Origin: Hyphomicrobiaceae bacterium
Lineage (GTDB): Bacteria; Pseudomonadota; Alphaproteobacteria; Rhizobiales; Hyphomicrobiaceae
Length of the DNA: 64,000 nt
Assembly: GCA_022844275.1 (NCBI GenBank)
Contig: JALHMB010000004.1
Location: forward strand, 372,001 to 436,000
Direction of reading: 5' to 3'
Shown: positions 34,323 through 42,137 of the stretch, piece by piece
Numbering within the stretch: position 1 is the stretch's first letter
How the letters are laid out: each line of letters begins with the position of its first letter
Position numbers and translations under genes: made by a program
The notes under the pieces: model-generated
Told to the model about the DNA's origin: nothing
What the model saw: only the letters and a program-made list of their open reading frames with translations
Databases searched by the model: none

Positions 34323-34680
34323 GCGCTTACCGACGATGTGTTTTCCGTTGCCACTCGTCCTGACCACCCGCCACCTCCTGGTTGGTGTAGGACTGCCGGC
34401 CAGCAACGCACATGGTCGACAGACTTACTGAAAATCCCCACACGCACCGCCTGCGCGATGAAGCTCCCAGGAGCCCATCGGGGGGCGGCGGACTCCTGGA
34501 AGCTGGAGCGCGGCCTGCAAGAACGCGTTTGGTGACGCCTACTCGTATGCCGCTCTTCCTTGTTTGGAAGGCTACGGCAATCGGCGGTCTGCGATCCTAA
34601 CCAAGGTTAGTATCTCTCGCCAGCGACGAGATTAGAGTGAATCTATGTCATATCTTCATCTGATGCGTGTGAGAGGGCCA
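34323..34680. other. Intergenic stretch between divergent genes
   Basis: It holds the possible N-terminal extension of the FixK-like gene and a 12-base imperfect inverted repeat (AGCTCCCAGGAG 34462-34473, CTCCTGGAAGCT 34493-34504). I see no gene. Confidence 0.5.
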
Positions 34681-35187
34681 ATGGTCAAAAAACTCATCTC
34701 CGCTGCCGCGATAGGCTTACTTGGTCTTACCGCAGCGGATTTCGGATCGGCGCAAGCGGCAATGAGGAATTTGGGAACCGCCGTACTTGCCCACCCAGGC
34801 GAATCCTATCTGGTCGAGGTGCAGGCAAGAACGAGTGGAAAGTCTGCGCCTCGCTCGGCGGCGCCACGGCGTGCCAGCCCCAGCCGGCAAGTCGCACCGC
34901 GACGGGCTAGTCCCACTCGGAAAGCTGCACCGCGTAGGGTCAGTCCCACTCGGAAAGCAGCACCGCGTCGGGTCAGTCCGACCCGGAAAGCTGCACCGCG
35001 ACGGACCGCGCCGCGTCGCTCTGCGCGAACCTATCGCTGGAGCCGTGACCGCCGCCATCGGTTCTACGGTTCATATTTTGCAGTACCATTCGGCTTCGCG
35101 CTCTACGCCAACCACTATTGCTATAGTTGGCGGCATGGCTCGAGGGGGTGGGGTTACTACTGGAACTACCGGCGTTGCCCTCTGTGA
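34681..35187 (+). CDS. Secreted basic repeat protein
   Basis: ATG 34681 (MVKKLISAAAIGLLGLTAADFGSAQAA) gives a signal peptide. The middle has four 11-residue repeats of the type RRVSPTRKAAP (residues 63-106), Lys/Arg/Pro-rich like histone H1 tails. The C-terminus is aromatic (FYGSYFAVPFGFALYANHYCYSWRHGSRGWGYYWNYRRCPL). The mature protein would be about pI 12 and periplasmic or surface-exposed. It shares this layout with the product of 30662-31216. It could bind polyanions such as peptidoglycan, LPS or DNA; this is only inference. Confidence 0.75.
   Translation: MVKKLISAAAIGLLGLTAADFGSAQAAMRNLGTAVLAHPGESYLVEVQARTSGKSAPRSAAPRRASPSRQVAPRRASPTRKAAPRRVSPTRKAAPRRVSPTRKAAPRRTAPRRSARTYRWSRDRRHRFYGSYFAVPFGFALYANHYCYSWRHGSRGWGYYWNYRRCPL
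34867..34998 (+). repeat. Four tandem 33-bp coding repeats
   Basis: Units at 34867, 34900, 34933 and 34966 each encode an 11-residue RR-x-SP-x-R-x-x-AP module; the last three are nearly identical in DNA, so they arose by recent duplication. Confidence 0.85.
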
Positions 35188-35336
35188 TGGCCAGTGGCGG
35201 CTTCTGGCGGCACATCGCGGTGGTTGTAGCTCCTGCTCCGCTAAACTCGGCACGCAAGATCGGATGTCTGTGCATGGATCCTCGACGAATCTTGAGGAAG
35301 CAGCGCAACCTTCGGACCCAACCTCGGGGAAGATGG

Positions 35337-35783
35337 ATGCAGAAAATCGCAGGTGGAACGTTTGCTGCTGCCGTACTGGCCGCTTCCTCGCTTTGGGCTC
35401 AAGCTCAGACGACTGACCCGGGTGTCGAGCTTGCATTCATGCCGCGTACCATGACCGTCACCCTTCTCAACGACGGCGGCAAGTACGTCGCGATCGACCT
35501 AAAGCATATTCCGCAAGGAGGAACTTGCCGGATGGACAAGGATGCCGCAATCGCCCGGATGGGACTGGGTTCTAGCCCTGGGACAACGCGCGTTCGCTAC
35601 GCGGCGGGACAGGTCAGCGCAGGGGGGTGCCCATTCTTGACCGCATTTGATCTCCCGGATGCTGACTACGCAGCCGCACGCGCAGTGTTTCTTCATATGA
35701 AGGACGATGCATGGAAGAAAATCGATGAAATCAAAAAGGAGCTCGGAGCGAAGTGGGAAGAGGTCACGGGGCAGAAGAATTAG
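35337..35783 (+). CDS. Hypothetical secreted protein
   Basis: ATG 35337 (MQKIAGGTFAAAVLAASSLWAQAQ) gives a signal peptide and a 148-residue product. The mature part has MTVTLLNDGGKYVAIDLKHIPQGGTCRMDKDAAIARM, a region CPFLTAFDLPDADYAAARAVF and a helical basic end (KKIDEIKKELGAKWEEVTGQKN). I do not recognise a family. It ends five bases before the structured leader of the YeeE/YedE pair, so it may be cotranscribed with it. Confidence 0.7.
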   Translation: MQKIAGGTFAAAVLAASSLWAQAQTTDPGVELAFMPRTMTVTLLNDGGKYVAIDLKHIPQGGTCRMDKDAAIARMGLGSSPGTTRVRYAAGQVSAGGCPFLTAFDLPDADYAAARAVFLHMKDDAWKKIDEIKKELGAKWEEVTGQKN

Positions 35784-35787
35784 GGAA

Positions 35788-35858
35788 CCCCTGAACATCA
35801 CTTCTGGTGCGAGGCGGAAGTGCAGCAGAATTGCACTTGCAGTATTCAGGGGCTCGAC
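35788..35858 (+). promoter_or_regulatory. Structured leader that can hide the Shine-Dalgarno of the YeeE gene
   Basis: CCCCTGAA (35788-35795) pairs with TTCAGGGG (35845-35852). The 3' arm contains the ribosome site AGGGG, six bases before ATG 35859. Inside, GAAGTG (35817-35822) can pair either with CACTTC (35799-35804) or, as AAGTGCA, with TGCACTT (35832-35838). These two hairpins are mutually exclusive. A closing stem over the ribosome site plus alternative internal hairpins is the layout of a translational switch. Confidence 0.5.
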
Positions 35859-36428
35859 ATGGCCACAACTCATCATTCGACTTCGCAATCCGGATTGATC
35901 CTGGCTGGCATCAACTGGAGCCCATACGTCGTAGGATCCGGTATCGGCGTGCTGAGCTGGGTTGTTTTCGTCGTCGTCGCAAACCCGATCGGGATCACGA
36001 CGGCGATGTCGGAAATTGCGGGCGGATTGGCAGCGCCGGTCGTCGGCTCTGAGGCTGTCGCGCAGAATCCATATTGGGCCCGCCATCCTCTGAGACTCAA
36101 TTACGGTGTTCTTTTCCTTGTCGGCACGTTCCTCGGCGCGCTTGTGTCGGCCCTGGTGGCCCGCACGTGGAAGCTCGAATCCGTTCCTTCCGTTTGGCGT
36201 GAGCGCTTTGGACCGTCGATCACGAAGCGGTACGCCGCGGCCTTCCTCGGAGGGACGATCGCCATGTACGGCGCGCGTCTCGCCGGCGGCTGCACGAGCG
36301 GCAACGGTATATCACAGGGCCTGCAGCTCGCACTCGTTGGATGGACCTTTCTCGTTGTCATGTTCGCCACGGGTTTGCTGACCGCCTGGCTGCTGTTCGC
36401 CCGAACCCGCGCTGAACCCGAGACCTAG
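35859..36428 (+). CDS. YeeE/YedE (TsuA-like) sulfur transport protein, first half
   Basis: ATG 35859 gives a 189-residue membrane protein with four or five helices (SPYVVGSGIGVLSWVVFVVVANPIG, LNYGVLFLVGTFLGALVSALVA, LQLALVGWTFLVVMFATGLLTAWLLF). The conserved Cys motif of the family is seen in GARLAGGCTSGNGISQG. YeeE/YedE proteins take up thiosulfate or related sulfur species through Cys relay sites. The second half is the next gene, 9 bases on, so the split form is used here. The leader upstream may control translation. Confidence 0.9.
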   Translation: MATTHHSTSQSGLILAGINWSPYVVGSGIGVLSWVVFVVVANPIGITTAMSEIAGGLAAPVVGSEAVAQNPYWARHPLRLNYGVLFLVGTFLGALVSALVARTWKLESVPSVWRERFGPSITKRYAAAFLGGTIAMYGARLAGGCTSGNGISQGLQLALVGWTFLVVMFATGLLTAWLLFARTRAEPET

Positions 36429-36437
36429 GATCGTGTC

Positions 36438-36992
36438 ATGTTTCCCATAACCGGAACCGCTGCACTAGTTCTCGCCGTCATCTTCGGCTTTGCCTTCGGC
36501 TGGCTCCTCCACCGCGGCAAGGTCACGGACTACAATGTCATCATCAACCAGTTTCGATTGCGCGATTTTACCGTTCTCAAGGTGATGATAACCGCAATCA
36601 TTGTCGGAGGCGTCGGCGTTCTCTGGCTGGTCGACATGGGAGCGGCTAAGTACCACCTGCGCGACGCCAATATGCTGGCGGTCGTCCTCGGCGCCGGCAT
36701 GTTCGGCGTCGGGATGGTACTCTACGGCTACTGCCCCGGCACCGGCGCCGCCGCTGTCGCAACGGGAAGTCTGCACGCCCTGGCCGGCGCGTTCGGCATG
36801 ATGCTTGGCGCAATGATCTACGCCTATTCGTTTGGTTGGGTAACGTCCGCCATTCTGCCGGTCTGGTCGCTCGGCAAGGTGACCTTGAGCGGTATCAGCG
36901 GGATCCCGGCGGGCTGGATCTTCGTCATTCTCATCGTTGCCGCAGCTGCACTGTTCGCTGTGGTCGAAAGGCGATCCGCGATGCGCGGATAG
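36438..36992 (+). CDS. YeeE/YedE (TsuA-like) sulfur transport protein, second half
   Basis: This 184-residue membrane protein starts 9 bases after its partner. It has FGFAFGWLLHRGKVTDYNVIINQFRLRDFTVLKVM at the start, the Cys motif GMVLYGYCPGTGAAAVATGS in the middle and a final helix GWIFVILIVAAAALFAVVERR. The two-gene arrangement is common in alphaproteobacteria, usually with a persulfide or rhodanese enzyme nearby; none is seen here. Together they should form one sulfur-compound channel in the inner membrane. Confidence 0.9.
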   Translation: MFPITGTAALVLAVIFGFAFGWLLHRGKVTDYNVIINQFRLRDFTVLKVMITAIIVGGVGVLWLVDMGAAKYHLRDANMLAVVLGAGMFGVGMVLYGYCPGTGAAAVATGSLHALAGAFGMMLGAMIYAYSFGWVTSAILPVWSLGKVTLSGISGIPAGWIFVILIVAAAALFAVVERRSAMRG

Positions 36993-37338
36993 CTATGCGT
37001 GCAATCCACAAAGATCGAGCTCGCGCCATTGAAAGGCCAGTGCGGCGATTTTAGTCAAGGATGGTGCCCTGGCGGAGAAGGTCCGGTGCGCGCCGCCACG
37101 TCCTCTCGACCACCTACGCGCTGGACTTGCCATGCGCGATTAGGGAAAGCCTGAACTAACAAATCACGGGCCTGTTTCGTGCCGGTGAGTGTCGAGCGCC
37201 GGCACCAGCGCCTCGCCGCCGCCTCACCAGGACCGCCCGCCGTCCATGCCGAGGTCGGGCATGACGCTTGGCCAGCTGATGGCCTTTACCTCCGACAGTA
37301 GGTGTCCTGCAGCATTCCTACGACAAACCGACTGAATG
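36993..37338. other. Intergenic stretch
   Basis: I see no gene. GATTAGGGAAAGCCTGAAC at 37138-37156 resembles the segment at 35780-35796 (AT-TAGGGAA--CCTGAAC), and a 7-bp inverted repeat (GTGCCGG, CCGGCAC) follows it. Confidence 0.5.
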
Positions 37339-37870
37339 ATCGCCGTTGTGGTCATGGCCGTGCTCAATAAGCGTCGTCTGGGGAGCTTGAAGGAGACGCT
37401 CGACGATGGCGCAAACGCAGCAACCGACCCCGCCTTCAATACCGCCTCGCTCGTTGGCTTCGGCGCCGTGATCGCCTCGTTACCGGCCTTTTTGCATGAT
37501 CCCTGACACCGTGCTGGGCATGGCCCCCGGAAATCCGCTTATCTCACTCGCTGCCTCCGTCAACATTCTGGCGGGCATCACGGACTCAGCATCCGGCGGA
37601 ATGAGCATCGCGCTGCAGACGCTCAGCGCAACCTATCTCGAACTCGGGCAAGCAGTAGCCATCGATCGAGATCTGCTGCACAGGATCACCGCAATCGCTA
37701 CTGGCGGGCTCGATGCACTCCCGCATAACGGCGCCGTCATCACCTTGTTGTCGGTCTGTAAGATGACCCACCGCGAGGCTTATAAGGACATCTTCGTCGT
37801 AGCCTACGCAGTCCCGATTGTCGCGCTGATCTCGATCTTGATTCTTGCCCATATCACAGGCTCATTTTGA
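37339..37870 (+). pseudogene. GntP-family permease, 3' remnant with frameshift
   Basis: From 37339 one frame encodes a GntP-like stretch (KRRLGSLKETLDDGANAA, NTASLVGFGAVIASLPAF) and stops at TGA 37504-37506. A second frame from about 37500 continues as a clear GntP C-terminus: GNPLISLAASVNILAGITDSASGGMSIALQTL, GLDALPHNGAVITLLSVCKMTHREAYKDIF. The N-terminal two thirds are missing. GntP permeases import gluconate or other carboxylates; this copy is dead. Confidence 0.85.
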
Positions 37871-37942
37871 TGTCGGCGATGACTGGAAGCAATGCTGTAG
37901 CCCCGCAAACCCAGGGACTTCTAGAGTGGAGACCTCATCGAC

Positions 37943-38650
37943 ATGGCAACGACCGATACATCTGAGCGTGTGAAGTCTACCGGACGCTACATTCTCATCG
38001 GTGTGATCACGGCCGCTCCTTTGGCGATCACTTGGATGATTCTCGAGTTCCTGTTCGGGCAGCTCTCGCGCATTGGCCGTCCTTGGGTCACTGGGATCGC
38101 CCGAGCACTGGCACCCGAGCATCCCGTGCTCGCCGCCTGGCTTCAGAACGAGGCGTTCTTGTCGATCCTGGCGGCACTCGTGGTCATCTGCTTCCTATGG
38201 GGTTTGGGCTGGACAGCGAGCCGCGTAATAGGTCAACGAATGATCGTCTTCTTCGAAGGAATGATCGGCTTGATCCCCTTCGTGGACAAGATCTACCAAG
38301 CGACCAAGCGTTTTCTCACAGTGGCAGGAAACTCGCCAGAAGGGGAGCGTCGCGTCGTGCTCATCGACTTTCCCTCACCGGAGATGAAGACCATAGGACT
38401 CGTCACGCGTATCTTGAAGGATAAGACAACGGCCGAGGAGTTGGCCGTCGTCTATGTGCCCACCTCGCCGAACCCTACCTCGGGCTACATCGAGATCGTG
38501 CCGATCAAGAGGCTCACCTTCACGGACTGGACCTTCGACCAAGCCATGAGCTTCGTCATCACCGGCGGCTCGAATGCACCGGAGACCATCGACTTCCATC
38601 CATCCGCAGATGACCGACGCAACTCCGGCTCTCCCGCACGAAGTGGGTAG
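37943..38650 (+). CDS. DUF502 family membrane protein
   Basis: ATG 37943 encodes 235 residues with two membrane helices (GRYILIGVITAAPLAITWMILEFLF and FLSILAALVVICFLWGLGWTA). The family core GQRMIVFFEGMIGLIPFVDKIYQATKRF is followed by the soluble VVLIDFPSPEMKTIGLVTR and VYVPTSPNPTSGYIEIVPIKRL. These segments are diagnostic of DUF502, widespread in proteobacteria and plants (COV1-like), of unknown molecular role, perhaps in trafficking or membrane organisation. Confidence 0.93.
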   Translation: MATTDTSERVKSTGRYILIGVITAAPLAITWMILEFLFGQLSRIGRPWVTGIARALAPEHPVLAAWLQNEAFLSILAALVVICFLWGLGWTASRVIGQRMIVFFEGMIGLIPFVDKIYQATKRFLTVAGNSPEGERRVVLIDFPSPEMKTIGLVTRILKDKTTAEELAVVYVPTSPNPTSGYIEIVPIKRLTFTDWTFDQAMSFVITGGSNAPETIDFHPSADDRRNSGSPARSG

Positions 38651-38694
38651 GCGGATCGCCTGCCATATTGAGTTCTGCAAGGCCGCGTCGTCCG

Positions 38695-38820
38695 ACGTTG
38701 CAATTGGCTGACCAACGCTCGCCTCGCCAAGGGACCCGATACAAGGTCGCTGCGTGAGATAACGCCGACCAGCGTTCCATCTCGTACCACCGGGAACGCT
38801 TCAGCCGGTTCCTGTCGAGG
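38695..38820 (-). pseudogene. CBS-domain protein, 3' fragment
   Basis: On the minus strand about 40 codons read EAFPVVRDGTLVGVISRSDL, the second half of a CBS domain, then a basic tail. No upstream part is present. Together with the fragment at 19486 it shows that CBS genes in this region were broken more than once. Confidence 0.6.
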
Positions 38821-38834
38821 ACGGCGGCATCATC

Positions 38835-39150
38835 GCGGACGGATATCAAGCGTGGCGCTGGTTCGCATCCGTTCTTCAATCGTAAGGACGACAATATTCA
38901 TGTGGAGGTCCCCGTCACCTTGAAGGAGGCGGTGCTAGGCGCGCGGATCGAGGTGCCGACCATCGGCGGACCCGTGGCAGTGACAGTGCCGAAGGGGTCG
39001 AATACCGAAACCACACTGCGACTGCGCTACAGAGGCATCCGCAACCGTAAGTCCGGACAACGCGGACATCAAATGATCAACCTGAAAGTGGTTCTGCCTG
39101 TCGCCGAAGAGCCCGAACTGGTCACTTTTCTGGAGAAGTGGCAGCCGTAA
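38835..39150 (+). pseudogene. DnaJ/CbpA C-terminal remnant
   Basis: The frame from 38835 reads SHPFFNRKDDNIHVEVPVTLKEAVLGARIEVPTIGGPVAVTVPKGS, the C-terminal substrate-binding domain of a DnaJ/CbpA chaperone, and ends PELVTFLEKWQP. The J domain and Gly/Phe linker are missing. The segment abuts the 3' end of an IS4-family transposase gene. Confidence 0.85.
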
Positions 39151-40510
39151 GCTCAGCAGTAAGCATCCGGCGATAACCGCAGGTGCGGTCGTCTTCAGGC
39201 CGCTTGGGTGACGGCGGCGCGGTGTGGTCGCCAGTTCCATGTATGGACGCTCCCCGGTTTGCAAGGAGATTGTGAGATCTGACGAGCCTGGAGGCGGGGT
39301 GTGGAGCCACGCGCGCGAGGATCGTTATCCAAAACACACGCCAGCTCACGATGCCGTAGAGGGCGATCAGATTGGTCAGGCGTTTCGCCGTTCTCAGCCT
39401 AGCGTCCTCGGCTCGGCATCCGGATTTCAGGATCTTGTGGAACGTCTCGATCTTCCAGCGCATGGCATACCAGTCGAGCTTTTCGATGGCCTCCTTGCGC
39501 GACGATACCGGCATGTTGGTCAGCAGTTTCCAGTTGATCGCCCTCCTGTTTTTTGGCTCGCTGAGTTCACAGGCATGGATCACGACGAGGTCTAGGGCGG
39601 GGTAGCGCTTCTGCTTGCCGATCGGCGGCAACACGCGGATGCGAGCGTACCTGATCTCAAGATCGGCAACGTCCAGCTCGCCCTTGTCGTCACGCACCAC
39701 GATGCGATGGATGCCCTTCAGCCTCACCTCCTTTATCGCGGCGGAGACGGTGCGCGTGCCATCATCGGCAAGGCGGTCGACACATGTGCGCACCAGGAAA
39801 TGTGTGCCGGCATCCTGGGCCGCACAAAACAGCTCGTAGATGTCGCTCTCGCGATCACCGATGTGAACGCATCTTTCTGGGTCGGACAGCAGGTCCGTCG
39901 ATTGCCTCACATTCTCGATCCAGCGGTAGCTTTCCTTCTCCTCGATCGGAACGCGGGTCGGATTGACCTTGCGTTTGAGAGCTCGGGTGCCTTTGAACTT
40001 CTTGCGCGTCCAGAATTTGATCGCGGCCAATCCGAGCGGCAAGCCCGACAACGTGACGACCAGGCTCGAATGCATCAAGATCCCGCACACCGTATGTTCG
40101 CGCAGGCGACCGGCCTTGTCTCGGCCGCTGTTGATCGCTTTCGTCACGCCGATGGCGTCCGTATTCTCGCGCTGATAGGAGAACTCCGTCGTGTCGTGCA
40201 GGATTAGAGCAAGGCCGTCGGTCGCAGCAAAACGATCGCGTGTCGCATTGAAATGCCCTGCCAGAATGTCTGCTTCGCTGACGCGCTCATTGGACAAGAA
40301 GCGGTATGCCGCCTTGGTATTTGCCCAATCCTGACAGACGAAGGGGATGCTGCCGCCGATGGTGCGTGCGATGCTGCTCAGGAGCGCAACAAAGCGCCGC
40401 TTCAGCCGCAAATCCTTGAACACGCACGCGGTGCACTCGTCCTCGACCCACGTCTCGATCTTGCCACCAAACGCGCACGCCTCATCCCTCGCCGGCGTTG
40501 CCGTCTGCAT
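39122..40510 (-). CDS. IS4-family (Tn5-like) transposase
   Basis: The 462-residue protein has the Tn5/IS50 layout: SSIARTIGGSIPFVCQDWANTKAAYRFLSNERV at the N-terminus, first Asp in LILHDTTEFSY, second Asp in VHIGDRESDIYELF and the YREK signature in YAMRWKIETFHKILKSGCRAED. The last 40-60 residues (from about SRLVRSHNLL) do not look like the family and run into DnaJ remnant DNA, so the C-terminal dimerisation region is probably truncated or frameshifted. I could not define terminal repeats. It sits beside the IS256 copy, both inside older debris. Confidence 0.85.
   Translation of the reverse strand: MQTATPARDEACAFGGKIETWVEDECTACVFKDLRLKRRFVALLSSIARTIGGSIPFVCQDWANTKAAYRFLSNERVSEADILAGHFNATRDRFAATDGLALILHDTTEFSYQRENTDAIGVTKAINSGRDKAGRLREHTVCGILMHSSLVVTLSGLPLGLAAIKFWTRKKFKGTRALKRKVNPTRVPIEEKESYRWIENVRQSTDLLSDPERCVHIGDRESDIYELFCAAQDAGTHFLVRTCVDRLADDGTRTVSAAIKEVRLKGIHRIVVRDDKGELDVADLEIRYARIRVLPPIGKQKRYPALDLVVIHACELSEPKNRRAINWKLLTNMPVSSRKEAIEKLDWYAMRWKIETFHKILKSGCRAEDARLRTAKRLTNLIALYGIVSWRVFWITILARVAPHPASRLVRSHNLLANRGASIHGTGDHTAPPSPKRPEDDRTCGYRRMLTAELTAATSPEK
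39175..39220. repeat. Copy 1 of a ~45-bp direct repeat
   Basis: ACCGCAGGTGCGGTCGTCTT followed by CAGGCCGCTTGGGTGACGGC recurs at 40617-40662 with about five differences and in the same orientation. Copy 1 overlaps the transposase 3' end; copy 2 lies beyond its 5' end. It may be the tail of a second, lost element. Confidence 0.75.
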
Positions 40511-40616
40511 CAGTGCACCCCCTCGGTCCCGAATCAGGTGCTCTGAAAGGAATCACACGTGAGTCATTGCATTCAAGTCGCCTGTTGGAATTTGTGGGTA
40601 ATCGAAAGCCGGAGAG

Positions 40617-40662
40617 AACCGCGGTTGCGGTGGTCTTCAGGCCGCTTGGCTGACGGCGGCGC
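40617..40662. repeat. Copy 2 of a ~45-bp direct repeat
   Basis: This matches the repeat at 39175 (GTCTTCAGGCCGCTTGG is identical in both). It lies between the IS4-family gene and the left end of the IS256 element. Confidence 0.75.
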
Positions 40663-40789
40663 CCTAGCAGTCCGGCCAAAAAATGGGCGGGAGCTATGCG
40701 CGGAAGTTGGTGACGGCATGAAAGGATGAAGGCGGCGTATCGTGGGGGTGTTCGACGCCTCCACTTCTCCAGCAAAGGAGTGATACGCC

Positions 40790-42093
40790 GTGACCAACGA
40801 TACCGTCGTCCAGCTCGTCCAGCCAGGGTCGTTCTCTGACCCGTTGACAGAAGTTCTTCGCAACGGCGCCCGTGCTCTTCTGGCGCAAGCCGTAGAGGCT
40901 GAGGTCGCCGAGTTCCTCGGCAAGCATGCCGACCTCAAGACCAGGGACGGGCATCAGCGTATCGTGCGCCATGGCCATCTGCCCGAACGTGAGGTGATGA
41001 CCGGGATAGGGCCTGTCCCTGTGCGTCAGCGTCCATGCGGAGCATGGCTTCGCCATGACGCGTGCGTGACCGTGGAGCCGCTGCCGGGGATGTCGAGCGC
41101 CTCCGCTTCACCCCGACGATCCTGCCGCCCTATGCCCGCCGCTCGAAAAGCCTGGAGGTGCTGATCCCGATCCTCTACCTCAAGGGCATCTCGACCGGCG
41201 ACTTCGAGGAAGCGCTGGCGGCGTTGCTCGGCAAGGATGCTCCGGGGCTGTCAGCGGCCACGATCTCCCGGCTGAAGGAGGCCTGGACCGACGAGCACAA
41301 TCGCTGGAAGCGGCGCGATCTGTCGACACGTCGATACGTCTACGTGTGGGCCCACGGCATCTATTTGCAGGCGAGGCTGGAGGACGAGAAACAATGCATC
41401 CTCGTTCTGATCGGCGCGACGCCGGAGGGCAGGAAGGAGTTGATCGGCTTCACGGACGGCGCGCGTGAGAGCGCGCAGGACTGGCGCGAACTGCTCCTTG
41501 ATCTCAAGCGTCGCGGCCTCGCCGGTGCCCCGCAGCTCGCTATCGCCGACGGTGGCCTCGGCTTCTGGAAGGCGCTCGGCGAGATCTGGCCGACGACACG
41601 AGAACAGCGTTGTTGGGTCCATAAGACTGCGAACGTGCTCAACAAGCTTCCGAAGAGCCAGCAGCCCAAAGCCAAGCGGTCGCTGCAGGAGATCTGGATG
41701 GCCGAAACACGGGATGAGGCCAAGGCGGCCTTCGACGCCTTCATCGAAAGCTACCAGCTGAAATACGACAGAGCCGCAGATTGCCTGGACAAGGATCGCG
41801 ACGCGCTGCTCGCCTTCTACGACTTCCCCGCCGAGCACTGGAAGCACTTGCGCACGTCGAACCCGATCGAGAGTACCTTCGCCACCGTGCGTCACCGCAC
41901 CATCCGATCGAAGGGCTGCCTGTCGAATGCGACGGCGCTCGCCATGGTCTTCAAACTGGTCGACGCCGCTCAGAAAAGCTGGCGCCGCCTCGACGGACAC
42001 AACCAGTTGCCGAAGGTCGTGTTCGGTGCGAAGTTCAAGGATGGGTTGGAGGTCGTGCAAACCGCCGATCGTCAGCCCCAAGCCGCCGCCTGA
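40790..42093 (+). pseudogene. IS256-family transposase, broken by a short palindromic insertion
   Basis: The frame opens at GTG 40790 (TNDTVVQLVQPG...) and gives the normal N-terminus up to MTGIGPVPVRQ. It is thrown out of frame at about 41032, and the normal sequence resumes in another frame at 41062 (VRDRGAAAGDVERLRFTPTILPPYARRSKSLEVLIP) to the stop at 42093. DDE landmarks are present: GFTDGARESAQDW, AIADGGLGFW, CWVHKTANVLNKLP and SNPIESTFATVRHRT. Without the insert the protein would be about 425 residues. The element can move only if transposase is supplied in trans. Confidence 0.9.
41032..41061. repeat. ~30-bp palindromic insertion in the transposase gene
   Basis: The inserted bases contain two overlapping hairpins: CCATGC-GGA-GCATGG (41033-41047) and CATGGC-TTC-GCCATG (41043-41057). 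The flanks join into an uninterrupted IS256 reading frame when it is removed. It looks like a small dispersed palindromic element (REP/RPE-like). Confidence 0.7.
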
Positions 42094-42137
42094 ACCCTTA
42101 GGTCGTCACCAACATTCGGCGATAGCTCAATGGGCGG

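Larger units (their letters stand above)
40691..42128 (+). mobile_element. IS256-family element with 9-bp target duplication
   Basis: The ends are GAGCTATGCGCGGAAGTTGG at 40691 and, read inwards from 42128, GAGCTATCGCCGAATGTTGG, both continuing TGACG. AATGGGCGG is present directly before (40682-40690) and after (42129-42137) the element, a perfect 9-base duplication as expected for IS256. The insertion is therefore fairly recent and its borders are exact. Confidence 0.92.

Noticed and set aside
34867-34998. CRISPR-like array of 33-bp repeats
   Set aside because: The repeats are directly tandem without spacers and are in frame inside a coding gene.
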